From: Methylotenera sp.
Lineage (GTDB): Bacteria > Pseudomonadota > Gammaproteobacteria > Burkholderiales > Methylophilaceae
Length of the DNA: 57,296 nucleotides
Direction: 5' to 3'
Assembly: GCA_030652995.1 (NCBI GenBank)
Contig: JAUSAG010000028.1
Location: 1 to 57,296, forward strand
Shown: positions 28,065-36,139 of the stretch, in pieces
How the letters are laid out: the number at the start of each line of letters is the position of its first letter
Position numbering within the stretch: position 1 is the stretch's first letter
Translations under genes and position numbers: made by a program
Notes under the pieces: model-generated
Database searches by the model: none
What the model saw: the letters and a program-made list of their open reading frames with translations, nothing else
Told to the model about the DNA's origin: nothing

Positions 28065-29845
28065 TGAGCACTCCCATCTTTACCCGTTGCACCAGCCTTA
28101 AGCGAATTTAGCACTGACGCCTGTGCTTTTTTAACCAAGCGCAAGCGCACAAGATAGCCATTTAACTTGAGTCGTCCCTGCTGTTCGGTCAAATTAACAT
28201 TTTCCACGTCTATCTTCCAAGGTAACATCGCCTCCTTTAATGACTTAACGAAGCGCACCGCGGCCTCATCACTCAGCGCCCAAGCGGTTAAATTAAATCC
28301 AGATTCTGGTGATGTCGCCTGAGGTGAAAACTCCTCAATATGATCAATCACTACGCTTTCGGTAACGGTATTTTCTAAGGCAGCAAATAAAGCCTGCACA
28401 AATACAGCACGATCTGGCAACTCTTCTGCAAAGAAACGTAACCTAGCCTCAAGCCGCAAACGCTCATTCTGCTGTGCTAATAACTGACCCTTTTGTTGGT
28501 TAATTCCATCAATAGCTGTCTGCACCTCTTTCACCGCTTCGTTCAGCTTCTTTTCATCCGCAGTGACACGCGCATACACCTCACCAATTTGCATTTGCCT
28601 CACAAAAAGAACCACTTCTGCAATCATCACCAGCACTAGCAATGTAGCGATTAAAACACCGGCTCTAACTTCAACACGTTTAAACAATGGCTTGCGTGGC
28701 CCAGCTGTTGGTATATCGCAACACTGCGCATTCACCGTAACACCCAGTGTATGCATCGCAGCACCAAGCATACCGGCTGTCATTTGTGGCAAATATTCTC
28801 GCGCGTGAGCATCAGGCAGCAAATGCACATCTACACCCAAGGCGCTACTCAACCTTGTTTGCAACTCATCGGCAGCCTTACCAAAATAGCCTAGCCAAAC
28901 AGCAGACGTCACAGAATAGGGGATAGCATGGTAATTCTCTAAACACGCCTGCAGTGGGTCACTCGTCTCGCTAAAATGTGTTTGAACTGTTGCAGCTAAT
29001 CCATCACGAATCCCAATTAACGTAGAGGCTCCGTTACTTACCTCCATAGCAACGGCATCTTCGTGCGCTGGCAACAGTGCTACACTACAACCTAACAAAG
29101 GGTATATAGACTGCAATCGAACTGACTGCCGAGAAAAAGCAGCCACCCAACGTAACTGCAATGGCCGACTAATCGCACTAGCCATCCAATGAAAACCAGC
29201 ATTGTCATCTTCACGCTTTGGTTCTGACTGTGCTAGCCAATTACAGGACAACTGTTCCAAATCACCCTTTAGCCACTCTTGCCGCAATAAAGACTCATCC
29301 AACTGAGTACGGTTGATATAACCAAGATCTAGGGCAATATCACCAAAAATCTTATAGGCATACACTTCAACCGTTGACCCTGCTGGCTTACCTCGCCCCT
29401 GCTGCGTATCATGTACTGCCTGCGCCTGCTCTTGAGATAAATACCCTAAAGCCACCAACATACGGCCCAGAGACCATTGTGCTGATTGCTGCATGAGCTG
29501 CGGCTCTATTTCCCAATGCACCAAATCATGCATTTGCGACTCTTCGCGTGGCACTTTAGGGTCTACTGGCAGCTCAATTAAAGCCTGCGTTACTGCAGGG
29601 TTCAGCAAAATCGCATGATTATCTTTCCAGCCTAAAGCCCGCAATTGAGCGATTAAATCTGCAACCGCTGCTTCTAAATCTGGCAAGCTTGACTCTGCAA
29701 CATGCAATACGCTAAGTGAATGTGTAGCGCGTACAACCACCACACCACGCAAAGACAAACCATCGGTTTCGCATACCAATAATGTATTAGTACTTTTAAG
29801 AAATGGCAGTTTGTTACGTAAGTCAGAAAATTTCATTGAATTCAC
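28061..29845 (-). CDS. PilM-PilN-like fusion (MshI/GspL-like) with inserted GspE-N-like motifs
   Basis: 594 residues. The N-terminal part resembles an actin-like PilM/GspL cytosolic domain. Inserted in it are two copies of a (G-x-x-L-x-x-LGY-(L/I)-x-x-x-Q) motif typical of the N-terminal domain of GspE-family ATPases: residues about 125-147 (LGRMLVALGYLSQEQ) and 166-190 (FGDIALDLGYINRTQ). A single membrane helix (about 396-416) and a PilN-like coiled coil plus C-terminal domain follow. The stop of the upstream pseudopilin shares its start codon region (29845). Confidence 0.72.
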   Translation of the reverse strand: MNSMKFSDLRNKLPFLKSTNTLLVCETDGLSLRGVVVVRATHSLSVLHVAESSLPDLEAAVADLIAQLRALGWKDNHAILLNPAVTQALIELPVDPKVPREESQMHDLVHWEIEPQLMQQSAQWSLGRMLVALGYLSQEQAQAVHDTQQGRGKPAGSTVEVYAYKIFGDIALDLGYINRTQLDESLLRQEWLKGDLEQLSCNWLAQSEPKREDDNAGFHWMASAISRPLQLRWVAAFSRQSVRLQSIYPLLGCSVALLPAHEDAVAMEVSNGASTLIGIRDGLAATVQTHFSETSDPLQACLENYHAIPYSVTSAVWLGYFGKAADELQTRLSSALGVDVHLLPDAHAREYLPQMTAGMLGAAMHTLGVTVNAQCCDIPTAGPRKPLFKRVEVRAGVLIATLLVLVMIAEVVLFVRQMQIGEVYARVTADEKKLNEAVKEVQTAIDGINQQKGQLLAQQNERLRLEARLRFFAEELPDRAVFVQALFAALENTVTESVVIDHIEEFSPQATSPESGFNLTAWALSDEAAVRFVKSLKEAMLPWKIDVENVNLTEQQGRLKLNGYLVRLRLVKKAQASVLNSLKAGATGKDGSAQ

Positions 29846-31371
29846 TACTCAATAGTCCAAATTAGAGGATTAGGTTTTAATGGCGCCGCTTGGCGTGGGG
29901 CAAGTTTAATTTTATAGGTAGCGTCATATGCTGCAGATGGATCTGCAGTAGAACAATCATCTCCAGTATAAATAGCTTTATTAGAAGCACACACAACTGA
30001 CAACGCACTTACGCCAACTGGCAAGGGCAGATTAGCAGCCAATGTGATAGTGTTAGCTGCGTTTGTTGACCCTGATGGCACAAAAAACACATCGCCTGAG
30101 CTAGTCGTCACTTGTGTACTATTCAAGCTAAAACTTTCACTTACATTAATGGTGGGTGTGGCAGAAAAAACTTTATTATTGTCCCATTCGCTATCAGTAG
30201 GAAAAGTAACAGTTGCGCCTGATGGTAGATTTAACCTCCAGTTAGACGCATCCCAGTCACTTCCTGGTGGCGCTGTCACTACATGCTTAGCCAATCCATT
30301 GACTGGAATATTAACTTTACTGGGCACTATATTAGTCCATGGCGGTAACGTTAAAACTCCAGCAGTTGCAACTGTAAGCTCATCTCCGCTTAATGTGGTA
30401 TTAACAGGCAACTCTATTACACATGGGCAACCAACCATTGAAAAAATATCTACATATCCCGTACCAACATCCTTTTTCAACACCCCGTCAGTATTGATGA
30501 TGACCTTAGTCACTGTGCCCTCTGCAGTGCTTGTTCCAGGTAATTTAATCTTATCACCGCTTGAAACTGGCAGCGTCACAGCAAACGCCGCAGGAACAGT
30601 AGTGTTAGATGGGGGAAATGGGAGGCTCAAGTAAAAATTTTCACTCTCTATTTGCGTATGCAGTAATAACTGGAGTGAGTTAGCTGGAATTGTAATTGGA
30701 GCACTACCGACATTGTTAAACTCCACGCTTATAACATCCCAACTCGCGAGATCAACCTGATGTTCAGTAGCAGAAATATCCATTGTCATGTCAGCCGTAT
30801 AATCTTTATCCAATCCATCAGGTGCACCATCTTTACCTAAACTTACAACGCTCAACATTCCGCTAAATTGCCAACCAAAATTACGTGCATCTTCATCAGC
30901 AATCTCCGCCTCAGTTGCGGTCGGATCTATAGAAGCAAGCACATTTTTATTACCCCATCCATCCCGAAAAACAGAACTAGTACCAGCATCAAGATATGGG
31001 CCTCGCCAGCCCGCCCACAAACCTGAAGCAACATCCAGTGCCCATAATGGCGGGGTTGGGTCACTGTCTACACACTTACCATCTACTAATTCTCTAATAC
31101 AAGCTGGTAATCGCCCCATATCTGCCACAAAACCACTGATTTCAGGCTCGCCGTTGATGGTGCGTGTAGCGTCTCCTACAATCGCGCGTTTAATCATTGC
31201 TAGGCGTCGCTGGGTATCATCATATTTGGCTTGATCATCTACACCAGTTGTCAATAACGTGGTGGTTACAGCCATTAAGCCAATAATTAACAAAACTAGC
31301 ATCAACTCTAAAAGTGAGAATCCACGCACTTGAGCAGAACATCCATTTCGTAAAAATGCAGACGCGAACAT
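29845..31371 (-). CDS. Large prepilin-like protein with type IV N-terminal cleavage motif
   Basis: About 509 residues from ATG at 31371, chosen because AGGAGG lies six bases upstream; ATG at 31374 is also possible, and a longer frame to 31554 would run into the neighbouring gene. After a short leader comes RG-FSLLELMLVLLIIGLMAV, the prepilin peptidase site and hydrophobic helix. The long C-terminal part is beta-rich with many Thr/Ser/Val and short Pro-rich turns, unlike the compact globular head of GspG/MshA. A large surface-exposed minor pilin or tip protein is likely (inference). Confidence 0.8.
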   Translation of the reverse strand: MFASAFLRNGCSAQVRGFSLLELMLVLLIIGLMAVTTTLLTTGVDDQAKYDDTQRRLAMIKRAIVGDATRTINGEPEISGFVADMGRLPACIRELVDGKCVDSDPTPPLWALDVASGLWAGWRGPYLDAGTSSVFRDGWGNKNVLASIDPTATEAEIADEDARNFGWQFSGMLSVVSLGKDGAPDGLDKDYTADMTMDISATEHQVDLASWDVISVEFNNVGSAPITIPANSLQLLLHTQIESENFYLSLPFPPSNTTVPAAFAVTLPVSSGDKIKLPGTSTAEGTVTKVIINTDGVLKKDVGTGYVDIFSMVGCPCVIELPVNTTLSGDELTVATAGVLTLPPWTNIVPSKVNIPVNGLAKHVVTAPPGSDWDASNWRLNLPSGATVTFPTDSEWDNNKVFSATPTINVSESFSLNSTQVTTSSGDVFFVPSGSTNAANTITLAANLPLPVGVSALSVVCASNKAIYTGDDCSTADPSAAYDATYKIKLAPRQAAPLKPNPLIWTIE

Positions 31372-31438
31372 CATGCGCCTCCTGTTGCAAATAGAAGATA
31401 AAACTGGGGAGTAAGTGTACATTTTCTTGCCATAAAAC

Positions 31439-32224
31439 TTACTGCAATAAACACAGCACAATGTCATCCCTAGCTTTAGCATCTGCACTATTAAGGTTTG
31501 CTTGGCAATAATTATCGGCATTTGTTTCACCAAATAAACCATCTGGCCCGGCACTCACGACTCTAGCTACATTCGCAGAAACTAAATGCACTGCGGGGTC
31601 AAATCCTGCTTCAGAAGCTCCACGGCACTCAGCAAATGTCGTGTTAGCGGAGTCCATATCGCAATACTTACGTGCAGGGTGAAAATCAAGCTCTAAATCA
31701 TATAAACGATAGGCATTACCCCATGCGTCTGTCAATGCATCATTGGAAGTAAGATACGGACCACGCCACCCTCTTTTTAATTCTGGGCTCCAAAGTGGGT
31801 GTGTAGTTGCAACATCACCAATATAAGTGCCCGTTACAGGGTCATTATCCCTTTCGTTGAATGGGAATTTTCGCAACATTTGCAGCGCATTATCTTCGCA
31901 CCAAGCTCTTCTGTTTAATAAATCGCCTGCACTATCATCAAGACCAGCAGGGAAAGTTAGTGCAACCATATCAGCAACCACAAGCTCATACGGCCTTGCA
32001 AACTCATTATAAACTGTACAAGGAAAGGCACCGTTATCGGCACGAAACTGAAGCAGTGCCTTTTTCAATTCGAGCATTTCTATTTTTGTGGTATCAACAG
32101 AGGCTTCATCCTGCACTCCCTCGTAAGAAAACAAACCAACTGCAGCCACAATTGACATTAATGTGATAACTACTAGCATTTCTAATAAGGTGAATCCACG
32201 AACAGTTTGATTTACGCCAGCCAT
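31439..32224 (-). CDS. Prepilin-like protein
   Basis: 261 residues. RG-FTLLEMLVVITLMSIVAAVG is the cleavage site and N-terminal helix; the rest is a mixed alpha/beta head with several Cys that could form disulfides (AFPC, RAWCED, KYCDMD, AECRG). Resembles a GspG/GspH-type pseudopilin with a calcium-loop-like TDAWGNAYRLYD segment. It sits between the major pilin and the large pilin. Confidence 0.82.
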   Translation of the reverse strand: MAGVNQTVRGFTLLEMLVVITLMSIVAAVGLFSYEGVQDEASVDTTKIEMLELKKALLQFRADNGAFPCTVYNEFARPYELVVADMVALTFPAGLDDSAGDLLNRRAWCEDNALQMLRKFPFNERDNDPVTGTYIGDVATTHPLWSPELKRGWRGPYLTSNDALTDAWGNAYRLYDLELDFHPARKYCDMDSANTTFAECRGASEAGFDPAVHLVSANVARVVSAGPDGLFGETNADNYCQANLNSADAKARDDIVLCLLQ

Positions 32225-32416
32225 TGCATTCTCACTATTGTTAAATGATTAAACTCTATTTTATGAATAGATAAAACAGTATTCATACCAAACAAATATC
32301 TTCTACAGTCACTCAAGAAAATTCCGTTCACAACCTCAGTATTTAAAATAACTGAAGCAGCACTCAACTTTCCTGAAACACCGCTTATATTCATTAACAG
32401 ATTTTATTCATGCAGA

Positions 32417-32449
32417 ACGGGACAGAGCCTATTTCAGACCCTGCCCCGT
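32417..32449. terminator. Hairpin downstream of the major pilin gene
   Basis: Arms ACGGGACAG and CTGCCCCGT (one mismatch) about 38 bp after the pilin stop. On the plus strand it is followed by seven T, but the pilin is on the minus strand, where no T-run follows. It more likely stabilises the pilin mRNA or partly stops transcription, allowing pilin to exceed the downstream genes. Confidence 0.55.
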
Positions 32450-32487
32450 ACTTTTTTTAAAGCATCACAACCTTACGATTGCTTTAC

Positions 32488-33411
32488 TTAGTTTGCTGTA
32501 GCAGCTGCAATATTCACATCAATTGGGTTGCCAAGTGTATCAACAAAACCAATCAATTTTGGACGTGGGAAGAAATTAGTTTCATCAATTGTCACGTTTG
32601 AAGCACCACTACTTGTACGCGCAACGTGGAACAAACCTACGTAACGTGTGTAGTTAACAGCTGGGTTCAACACACCACCACCACCAAAGGTTGGTGCTGC
32701 TACGATTGAAGCTGAAGAACGTGAAGTGCTGCTTGCAGCATCACCACCAAAGCCTAAAGCAATCACTAAATGACAACGTTCAATACCCATGGCATCGTTC
32801 ATAGCGTTCAAACGTTGCGCAAGCGCTAAGCCAGTAGTTGTACCAGCAAATGTTGCACTTACTGATGGGCCACCAACTTGACAACCGGCACCAACGTTAG
32901 CGCCATTTACTGAAGGCACAATAGAGATGTAATCAAACTCACCAGCTGCAAAATCAGTTTCTAGTGCACCAGCAATATTTGAACCTTCATTGTGCATTTT
33001 GCCTGGCGCTACCGTAGTAGTAACAGAATTTACATGTTGAAGCTCTTCCATACCCCATACATTTGCAACCACATTAAAGAAAGCATTTTGCACTGCTGAA
33101 GATGCAGTACCTACCTGCCAAGAACCAAAAACATCTTTAGTTTCTGGTGCAATAAAATCACTTGCGTTACCACCAGCAGCTTCACCTGAAGTAGGTTGTG
33201 CCAAGTTATCCCATTGGTCTGGGTATGCTTGCTCTACTGCACGGTAGTTACGCACTGCGCGGTCTAAAGATGCAGTGTTGAATGCTGTTGCTGTTGACTC
33301 AGCGTTTTCGCCAATACCATCATAAGCCACTAGTGCACCTACTGCTAACACTGCTAGCAAGGTGATCACCACCAATAGCTCAAGCAAGGTAAAACCTTTT
33401 TGTTTCATCAT
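32488..33411 (-). CDS. Major type IV-like pilin (MSHA-like)
   Basis: 307 residues. KG-FTLLELLVVITLLAVLAVGA gives the prepilin peptidase site (Gly-Phe) and N-terminal helix with the conserved Glu5. The head is Gly/Ala/Asn/Ser-rich without a Cys-pair typical of PilA (two Cys far apart: GAGCQVGG and IERCHL). AGGAG lies eight bases before the ATG. It is the first gene of the pilus locus and has its own sigma-54 promoter at 33644, a long structured leader and an upstream cluster of the TGGYTG motif. Confidence 0.85.
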   Translation of the reverse strand: MMKQKGFTLLELLVVITLLAVLAVGALVAYDGIGENAESTATAFNTASLDRAVRNYRAVEQAYPDQWDNLAQPTSGEAAGGNASDFIAPETKDVFGSWQVGTASSAVQNAFFNVVANVWGMEELQHVNSVTTTVAPGKMHNEGSNIAGALETDFAAGEFDYISIVPSVNGANVGAGCQVGGPSVSATFAGTTTGLALAQRLNAMNDAMGIERCHLVIALGFGGDAASSTSRSSASIVAAPTFGGGGVLNPAVNYTRYVGLFHVARTSSGASNVTIDETNFFPRPKLIGFVDTLGNPIDVNIAAATAN

Positions 33412-33548
33412 TATTAATTCTCCTAAATTTAGAGTTTTTTCAAAAATATATATTTATTAACTTAAAGTTTGATTTGATGCTTGCTAAACATATCAACATG
33501 ATGACTTTGATCACTTGAAAGCTTTAACTCACTTCAATTCGTACTGCC

Positions 33549-33596
33549 ATACCTGAACCCGCTATTAACGGGTTGCTTTCGGGAGGGATCAGGTAT
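33549..33596 (-). ncRNA. Structured leader RNA element of the pilin mRNA (candidate)
   Basis: The leader from the sigma-54 start (about 33633) to the ATG is about 220 nt. It contains a long-range stem (plus-strand arms 33549-33556 and 33589-33596; ATACCTGA) enclosing a six-base-pair stem (33556-33561 with 33569-33574; AACCCG). An alternative local hairpin GGGAT/ATCCC would break the long stem, as in switch RNAs. It does not match a riboswitch class I can name. Confidence 0.45.
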
Positions 33597-33643
33597 CCCC
33601 GGCACACAACAACTAGTGACTACCCGATGCGCGCATTACATAT

Positions 33644-33661
33644 AAGCAACAGGTGTGCCAA
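33644..33661 (-). promoter_or_regulatory. Sigma-54 promoter (-24/-12) of the pilin operon
   Basis: Minus-strand sequence TTGGCACACCTGTTGCTT matches the consensus TGGCAC-N5-TTGCW with GG-N10-GC spacing. Predicted start about 33633. The remaining spacer 33412-34000 contains the leader, the activator motif cluster and no credible gene. Confidence 0.88.
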
Positions 33662-33748
33662 CCAATTATTTCAAATTGTAACTAATTGTATCTATTGTTA
33701 ATAGTAAATTTTAGTGCAATCATCAGCTTAAAAAAAACCGTGTTAATG

Positions 33749-33817
33749 TGGTTTTTTTCAACCACTTATTGGTTGTTACAACCACCATTTTTAGTGGTTT
33801 ACAACCAACTTCAACCA
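33749..33817. promoter_or_regulatory. Cluster of TGGTTG/AACCA activator-type sites upstream of the pilin promoter
   Basis: Site 33749-33764, whose minus-strand reading is TGGTTGAAAAAAACCA, then TGGTTGTTACAACCA (33770-33784, spacer shorter by one) and TGGTTTACAACCA (33795-33807), plus AACCA at 33813. First site begins 89 bp upstream of the -24 element, a normal distance for enhancer-binding proteins. Confidence 0.7.
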
Positions 33818-34000
33818 CCCATTGCTTCCGCCTGATGATATTTTTCGATGATATTTGAAGTCCGTTCGCATTGAACATTTAGTAAAACTTCCCTGCAAAG
33901 CAGGGTTAGTCGAAATTTGAATGGATACAATGCCTTCGACAAGCTCACCTCGAACAGGTTTTTGCGTATATTCTCGTCTAATGGACAATCTGGGTTTAAT

Positions 34001-35833
34001 TTAAATTGAGCCACCTACAAGATTTGGCGTTAATTTTAGCGTCGGCTTTTCTTCAACCACCGTTTCGTTTTGATCTTGATCTCTCAGCTTTTCAATCGCT
34101 TGCACTAACGGGTAAAGGGCAATATCACCCTTAAGCGTAAGGCGCACAACCTCAGACCAGTAATGATTGATTACGCCTGGGTGCCTTGTATAAACTTTTT
34201 TCAAATGCGCGGTTGCTTCATCCATGCGGCCTTGCATCGCTAAAACCGTACTGTAATGGTAAGCGTGCCCTGGTGATAATAACCCTTGCAACACCTTGCG
34301 TAACGCCTTAGCCTTAAACTCCAGATCATCCCTGTTGATTGGCAATGCATACAATACGGTAGCGTCCCCATACGCCGCCAATGGTGAGTAACGCCTAACT
34401 GAGCGCATATGCTGATCCATCAGCTGAAATTTATTTTCTTGCAACTTATCTAGCGTAGGCTCATTGAACCAATATTCAATCCGGATATCATCACGCAACA
34501 ACTGAAACAGGCTCACCAGTGAAATAGCAAGCACAAGCGCCACCAATAGCGGCGCTCCCTGCCATTTAACGGTATATAATTTTTCATCAGATGCGCCTAA
34601 TATAAATGCCGTAGGCGCTAAAAAGTAGGCATACCACAATGGATATTCCAGCATGCTGTGCGCCAGCATAATCATCAGTAGCATTGCCACGAACCAGCGT
34701 TCTGGGCTTAGGCTTGCCTTTCTATAGGCGTTGCACCAATAAACTAATGAAATAGCGAAGATAGTAAAACCAAGTAAGCCAGCTTCAGCAAGAAGTTGCA
34801 TAACAAGGTTGTGCGCTTGTGCAAAGTTACCACGCAGGTTTGGCACTAACTCAGCTAACTGCAAATCATGCCAAGCTAACTGCCCAAAACCAACACCTAG
34901 CAAAGGCTGGGTCATAAACACATGCCATGCACTTTTTAGCATATTTAATCGGATAGACTCGCCATACGCCATAGACATCATACGCTCTGAAGGCATAGGC
35001 GGTAATGCAACACTCGCCAATAGCGGCAACAGTGACTGCACTAGAAAAAACATCAGCGGTAATGCCAACGCAAACGGCAATAATGACTTTAATGGGCCGC
35101 CAGCAGGCGTATTGCTGCGCATTTTAAAATACTTGTAAACGATAGAAATAACAGGAATCAGCAACACATACAACCAAGCTGAACGCGCGCCAGTAAGTGC
35201 AAGGCCGAACAACAGCACAAGTGCTAAGACCGTAGCCAGCCACAATTTAATACGCTGCTGCATATAATGATAAACCAGCGCACATAATGCGATGGCTAAC
35301 AAATTAGCCTGATGATTGGTTTGCCCGACATTGCCTGAAAATCCGCCAGATTTATGGCTCATTACAAAATGATTAAGTGAAATTCCGTACGCCTGAAGCG
35401 TTGCCAACACCACACTCAACAAACCCGCCAATAAAATTGCGCCCGCAAAAATACTAACCGTACGCTCAAACCCCAACTGCTGACGCAACATTGCGCCCAG
35501 CACTAGAAGTACCGCCATTAGAAAAAAGTACTGTGCAATTAACACATGCTGCTGCCAGTAGGCAATATCGCCAAACGCAACTTGCAGTACCAACAAAACC
35601 ATAAAGCCTATGGGTAAAAAAATGATTCTCGGTACAGTGTAAGGTTGCCAGCGATGTTTATATAACATTGGCACAATAGCCAACATCGCAAACATTGCAG
35701 TGAGCCACTCCCCAAAAAATGATGGGATTGGTTGCTTATGATGCGGAAAAACAAACGGCATCACTAACATCAACCCCAGCATCAATAAGCTAACATTAGG
35801 TGACATCATCATGCTTAGAATACGAGGAAACAT
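34001..35833 (-). CDS. PglL/Wzy-type oligosaccharyltransferase (candidate pilin glycosylase)
   Basis: 610 residues. About a dozen membrane segments in the first 420 residues, with the periplasmic loop SGGFSGNVGQTNHQANLLA and the HSMLEYPLWYAYFL motif of O-antigen ligase/PglL proteins, then a cytosolic-looking Wzy_C_2-type domain with TPR-like helices (about 450-595). Such proteins transfer lipid-linked glycans to pilins or other proteins. Its place immediately upstream of the pilin operon and its shared sigma-54/activator signals suggest pilin glycosylation (inference). Confidence 0.82.
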   Translation of the reverse strand: MFPRILSMMMSPNVSLLMLGLMLVMPFVFPHHKQPIPSFFGEWLTAMFAMLAIVPMLYKHRWQPYTVPRIIFLPIGFMVLLVLQVAFGDIAYWQQHVLIAQYFFLMAVLLVLGAMLRQQLGFERTVSIFAGAILLAGLLSVVLATLQAYGISLNHFVMSHKSGGFSGNVGQTNHQANLLAIALCALVYHYMQQRIKLWLATVLALVLLFGLALTGARSAWLYVLLIPVISIVYKYFKMRSNTPAGGPLKSLLPFALALPLMFFLVQSLLPLLASVALPPMPSERMMSMAYGESIRLNMLKSAWHVFMTQPLLGVGFGQLAWHDLQLAELVPNLRGNFAQAHNLVMQLLAEAGLLGFTIFAISLVYWCNAYRKASLSPERWFVAMLLMIMLAHSMLEYPLWYAYFLAPTAFILGASDEKLYTVKWQGAPLLVALVLAISLVSLFQLLRDDIRIEYWFNEPTLDKLQENKFQLMDQHMRSVRRYSPLAAYGDATVLYALPINRDDLEFKAKALRKVLQGLLSPGHAYHYSTVLAMQGRMDEATAHLKKVYTRHPGVINHYWSEVVRLTLKGDIALYPLVQAIEKLRDQDQNETVVEEKPTLKLTPNLVGGSI

Positions 35834-35867
35834 TCAAACTCCTTTATTGCAACTTAACTAAACCCAT

Positions 35868-35895
35868 AAAAAAACGTCTCCACTAGGGAGACGTT
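35868..35895 (-). terminator. Intrinsic terminator in the leader of the oligosaccharyltransferase gene
   Basis: On the minus strand: arms AACGTCTCC and GGAGACGTT with a five-base loop, followed by TTTTTTT. It lies between the predicted sigma-54 promoter (35963) and the start codon (35833). It could attenuate that transcript or stop read-through from 36140. Confidence 0.75.
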
Positions 35896-35962
35896 AAACT
35901 CTCAATCTCAAATAGAGATAATACAAATAACAAAAATCAACTAGTAACACTCAGGTTAACAA

Positions 35963-35977
35963 GCACATTTCATTCCA
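35963..35977 (-). promoter_or_regulatory. Candidate sigma-54 promoter of the oligosaccharyltransferase gene
   Basis: Minus-strand TTGGAATGAAATGTGCT has GG-N10-GC spacing. It resembles the TonB-receptor promoter TTGGAATGAATCTTGCG, but the -12 box is weaker than consensus. Confidence 0.6.
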
Positions 35978-36029
35978 AAATAAAATGTCAAAATTAATCA
36001 ATAAGTTAATTGATCAAAAAAATAATATT

Positions 36030-36055
36030 AACCAAAAAATGGCTGAAAACAACCA
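36030..36055. promoter_or_regulatory. AACCA-N5-TGGCTG-N5-AACCA site upstream of the oligosaccharyltransferase gene
   Basis: AACCA at 36030-36034, TGGCTG at 36040-36045 and AACCA at 36051-36055, with 5-bp spacers. It lies 53 bp upstream of the -24 element. Next to it (36061-36085) is a perfect 10-bp inverted repeat ATGTAAGTTG with a five-base loop that also contains CAGCCA, the complement of TGGCTG. Confidence 0.7.
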
Positions 36056-36139
36056 CCAACATGTAAGTTGACAGCCAACTTACATCAATTTTAAGCTCAC
36101 ACCCAACTCAATCAAGCTTATTTTCAAGCAAAAGCTTAT

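Noticed and set aside
32212-32394. 60-codon frame between pilin and second prepilin genes
   Set aside because: No ribosome site, no domain, and it overlaps the start of the prepilin gene.
33541-33600. A known riboswitch class (c-di-GMP, TPP, SAM) in the pilin leader
   Set aside because: None of the core sequences of those classes is present in order; only the stem pattern is riboswitch-like.
33791-34014. Short open frames between the pilin and oligosaccharyltransferase genes
   Set aside because: They lie in a region with CTTCGACAAGCTCA-type palindromes and activator motifs, have no ribosome site and no recognisable domain.
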